Origin: Saccharomyces uvarum
Taxonomy: Eukaryota; Ascomycota; Saccharomycetes; Saccharomycetales; Saccharomycetaceae
Length of the DNA stretch: 64,000 nucleotides
Reading direction: 5' to 3'
NCBI GenBank assembly: GCA_947243795.1
Contig: OX365941.1
Location: forward strand, 372,001 to 436,000
In this document: positions 61,993 to 64,000 of the stretch, one piece after another
Numbering within the stretch: position 1 is the first letter of the stretch
Layout of the letters: every line of letters begins with the position of its first letter
Notes under the pieces: generated by a model
Databases searched by the model: none
Seen by the model: the letters and a program-made list of their open reading frames with translations, nothing else
What the model was told of the DNA's origin: nothing
Translations under genes and position numbers: made by a program

Positions 61993-64000
61993 ATGTCGTC
62001 GAAGAGTGAGAAACTAGAAAAACTGAGGAAGTTACAGACTGCTAGAAATGGTACATCTGTCGATGATTACGAAGACGCCGAAGCAGATGGTGACAGATTG
62101 TATGACGAGGTCGATGAAAAGGAGTATATGACCAGAAAACGTCAGGAATTGCTTCATGACGATTTTGTTGTAGACGACGATGGATTGGGTTATGTGGACC
62201 GTGGTGTCGAAGAAGATTGGAGAGAAAATGGCAACGAATTCAGTGATGAAGACGATGAGCACAACGGTGACCATACCAGTAAAGACGCTAAAAGGAAGAA
62301 GACCGCAAAAAAGGAGAAAGACCACCCTATTACGGATATGCTACGAACCCAACATTCCAAGTCGACACTACTGGCGCACGCCAAGAAATCTCAGAAGAAA
62401 AATATCTCCCTTGATGAATTTGATGACATTCTTGGAGAATTCGAATCAGGTAAAGTAGAAAAACCAAAAATCTCATTCCCCTCTAAATTAAGGGCAAATT
62501 TGAATTCTTCACCATCCATTGCATTCAAATCATCGATGAAAAGAGTTAATGAACTTGACAGTTCGAATCTTGATGCTACTAGCGCTAAAAAAGTTAAGAT
62601 TGATCCGGACACCAGCACAGAAAAATATTTAGATATCGATTCTTCACCATTGAAATCACAAAGCAGAAAACAGCGCTACGCCAACGATGTACAAGATTTG
62701 TTGAATGATGTGGAGAATTCTCCCGTAGCAGCTAATAAGAAACAAGAAAAATCAGAAGATATATTAGTTGGCAGTCCACCATCTACGCAAAGTTTGGCTG
62801 ATGATGATGATAGTGATGATGATATTATACTGAAGAGGAGAACCATGAGAAGCGTCACCGCAACCAAACGTGTTAATTTAGATTCAAGAAGTAACCCTTC
62901 AACTTCGCCATTCGTCACGGCACCAGGGACACCGATTGGTGTCAAGGCTCCAACTCCAAGCAGATCACCACGAGTTAACATAGATACTACCATGCTTTCT
63001 GTTAGCGTCCAGAAGGAAGATGTAGTAGATCCTAAAACTGATACTTTTCAGATGTTTTGGCTGGATTTCTGCGAAGTTAATAATACTTTAATTCTATTTG
63101 GTAAAGTGAAGCTCAAGGATGATAAATGCGTATCGGCCATGGTTCAAGTTAACGGTCTATGCAGGGAGCTATTTTTCCTGCCAAGAGAGGGTAAAACAGC
63201 GACTGATGTACATGAGGAAATCGTTCCTTTATTGATGGATAAATACGGATTGGATAATATTCGTGCTAAACCTCAAAAAATGAAATACTCCTTTGAGCTT
63301 CACGACATCCCGCCTGAAAGTGATTATCTAAAAGTTTTATTACCATACCAGACACCGAAGTCTAGTCGAGACACCATTCCACCAGACTTATCAAGTGAGA
63401 CATTTTATCATGTCTTCGGTGGGAATGCTAATATCTTTGAAAGTTTTGTCGTTCAGAATAAGATTATGGGACCATGTTGGCTAGAGATTAAGGGAGCAGA
63501 TTTCAACTCAGTTCGTAATGCTTCTCATTGTACGATTGAAGTTTCTGTAGATAAACCGCAAAATATCATTCCTAACACAATAAAGACGATGCCAGATTTG
63601 AGGTGTCTTTCATTATCGATTCAAACATTAATGAATCCAAAAGAAAACAAACAAGAAATCGTCTCGATAACTTTGTCATCTTATAGAAACATCTCGTTAG
63701 ATTCACCCATTCCTGAAAACATTAAACCAGATGACGTATGTACTTTGGTAAGGCCGCCCCAATCAACAAGTTTCCCATTAGGATTAGCAGCATTGGCAAA
63801 ACAGAAACTGCCTGGTCAAGTTAGGTTATTCAACAATGAAAAGGCAATGCTATCTTGTTTCTGTGCTATGCTAAAAATAGAAGACCCCGATGTTATTATT
63901 GGACATCGTTTACAAACTGTATATCTGGATGTTCTAGCCCACAGAATGCACGACCTTAACATTCCAACATTCAGTTCTATTGGTCGTCGTCTAAGAAGAA
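61993..64000 (+). CDS. POL1: DNA polymerase alpha catalytic subunit (partial, N-terminal 669 codons)
   Basis: The frame opens at the ATG at 61993 (MSSKSEKLEKLRKLQ) and is uninterrupted to the window edge. It gives 669 codons of a protein that is about 1468 residues in S. cerevisiae. The N-terminal region is acidic and contains the conserved Pol alpha segment with TDMLRTQHSKSTLLAHAKKSQKK near 115, followed by the Ctf4-interacting region (DILGEFE). From about residue 340 the B-family fold begins: DTFQMFWLDFCEVNNTLILFGKV, then the exonuclease-like domain, inactive in Pol alpha. The polymerase motifs (DFNSLYPSII, YGDTDS) lie beyond the window. It is the initiator polymerase at origins, together with primase. 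Confidence 0.96.
   Translation, partial: MSSKSEKLEKLRKLQTARNGTSVDDYEDAEADGDRLYDEVDEKEYMTRKRQELLHDDFVVDDDGLGYVDRGVEEDWRENGNEFSDEDDEHNGDHTSKDAKRKKTAKKEKDHPITDMLRTQHSKSTLLAHAKKSQKKNISLDEFDDILGEFESGKVEKPKISFPSKLRANLNSSPSIAFKSSMKRVNELDSSNLDATSAKKVKIDPDTSTEKYLDIDSSPLKSQSRKQRYANDVQDLLNDVENSPVAANKKQEKSEDILVGSPPSTQSLADDDDSDDDIILKRRTMRSVTATKRVNLDSRSNPSTSPFVTAPGTPIGVKAPTPSRSPRVNIDTTMLSVSVQKEDVVDPKTDTFQMFWLDFCEVNNTLILFGKVKLKDDKCVSAMVQVNGLCRELFFLPREGKTATDVHEEIVPLLMDKYGLDNIRAKPQKMKYSFELHDIPPESDYLKVLLPYQTPKSSRDTIPPDLSSETFYHVFGGNANIFESFVVQNKIMGPCWLEIKGADFNSVRNASHCTIEVSVDKPQNIIPNTIKTMPDLRCLSLSIQTLMNPKENKQEIVSITLSSYRNISLDSPIPENIKPDDVCTLVRPPQSTSFPLGLAALAKQKLPGQVRLFNNEKAMLSCFCAMLKIEDPDVIIGHRLQTVYLDVLAHRMHDLNIPTFSSIGRRLRR

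Overview
The window is nuclear DNA of a budding yeast of the genus Saccharomyces. Genes are compact and mostly intron-free. Two genes carry short-consensus spliceosomal introns with a perfect TACTAAC branch site. A tRNA-Phe gene has the typical intron, and a Ty1/Ty2-type solo LTR lies on its upstream side. The gene order NAM9-EAF7-FPR1-YNL134C-FYV6-tRNA-KRE33 ... LEU4-MET4-POL1 is, as I remember it, that of the left arm of S. cerevisiae chromosome XIV (YNL137C to YNL102W), with no inversion or missing gene. Almost every protein differs from the S. cerevisiae sequence I remember at scattered positions. The N-terminal half of DMA2 and the low-complexity parts of EAF7, NAF1, DCP2 and MET4 differ much more. 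I therefore lean to a sibling species of the Saccharomyces sensu stricto group rather than S. cerevisiae itself. This is inference from memory, not from an alignment.

Layout. 1-4.8 kb: mitoribosomal protein NAM9 (its C-terminus lies beyond the window), EAF7, FPR1 and a zinc-free reductase (YNL134C). 4.8-6.6 kb: a rearranged solo LTR with an intact 5-bp target duplication, FYV6 and tRNA-Phe(GAA). 7-24 kb: KRE33, TOM22, CPT1 (intron-containing), NRK1, TEP1, FAR11, SPC98 and ESBP6. 24-38 kb: NAF1, NMA111, the mitochondrial bL35 protein, TOM70, NCS2 and DCP2. 38-50 kb: MLS1, DMA2, YNL115C, RPC19, DBP2 (1-kb intron), CYB5 and NOP15. 50-64 kb: the YNL108C phosphatase-like gene, YAF9, INP52, LEU4, MET4 and the first 669 codons of POL1.

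There is no operon logic; genes are transcribed singly. Several share control signals. KRE33, NAF1, NCS2, RPC19, DBP2 and NOP15 all carry PAC (GATGAG) and/or RRPE (AAAWTTTT) elements of the ribosome-biogenesis regulon. POL1 has two MCB boxes, and MLS1 has a carbon-source response element. The LEU4/MET4 divergent promoter holds Gcn4 and Cbf1 sites and a Leu3-like site. CPT1 has a UASINO-like site.

I found no undescribed multi-gene system. The most rewarding structures are the chimaeric LTR with its 103-bp inverted arms, the two introns, a perfect 10-bp hairpin with a GNRA-type loop downstream of NMA111, a 21-bp triplication in DMA2, and an Asp in the nucleophile-elbow position of the YNL115C hydrolase domain.
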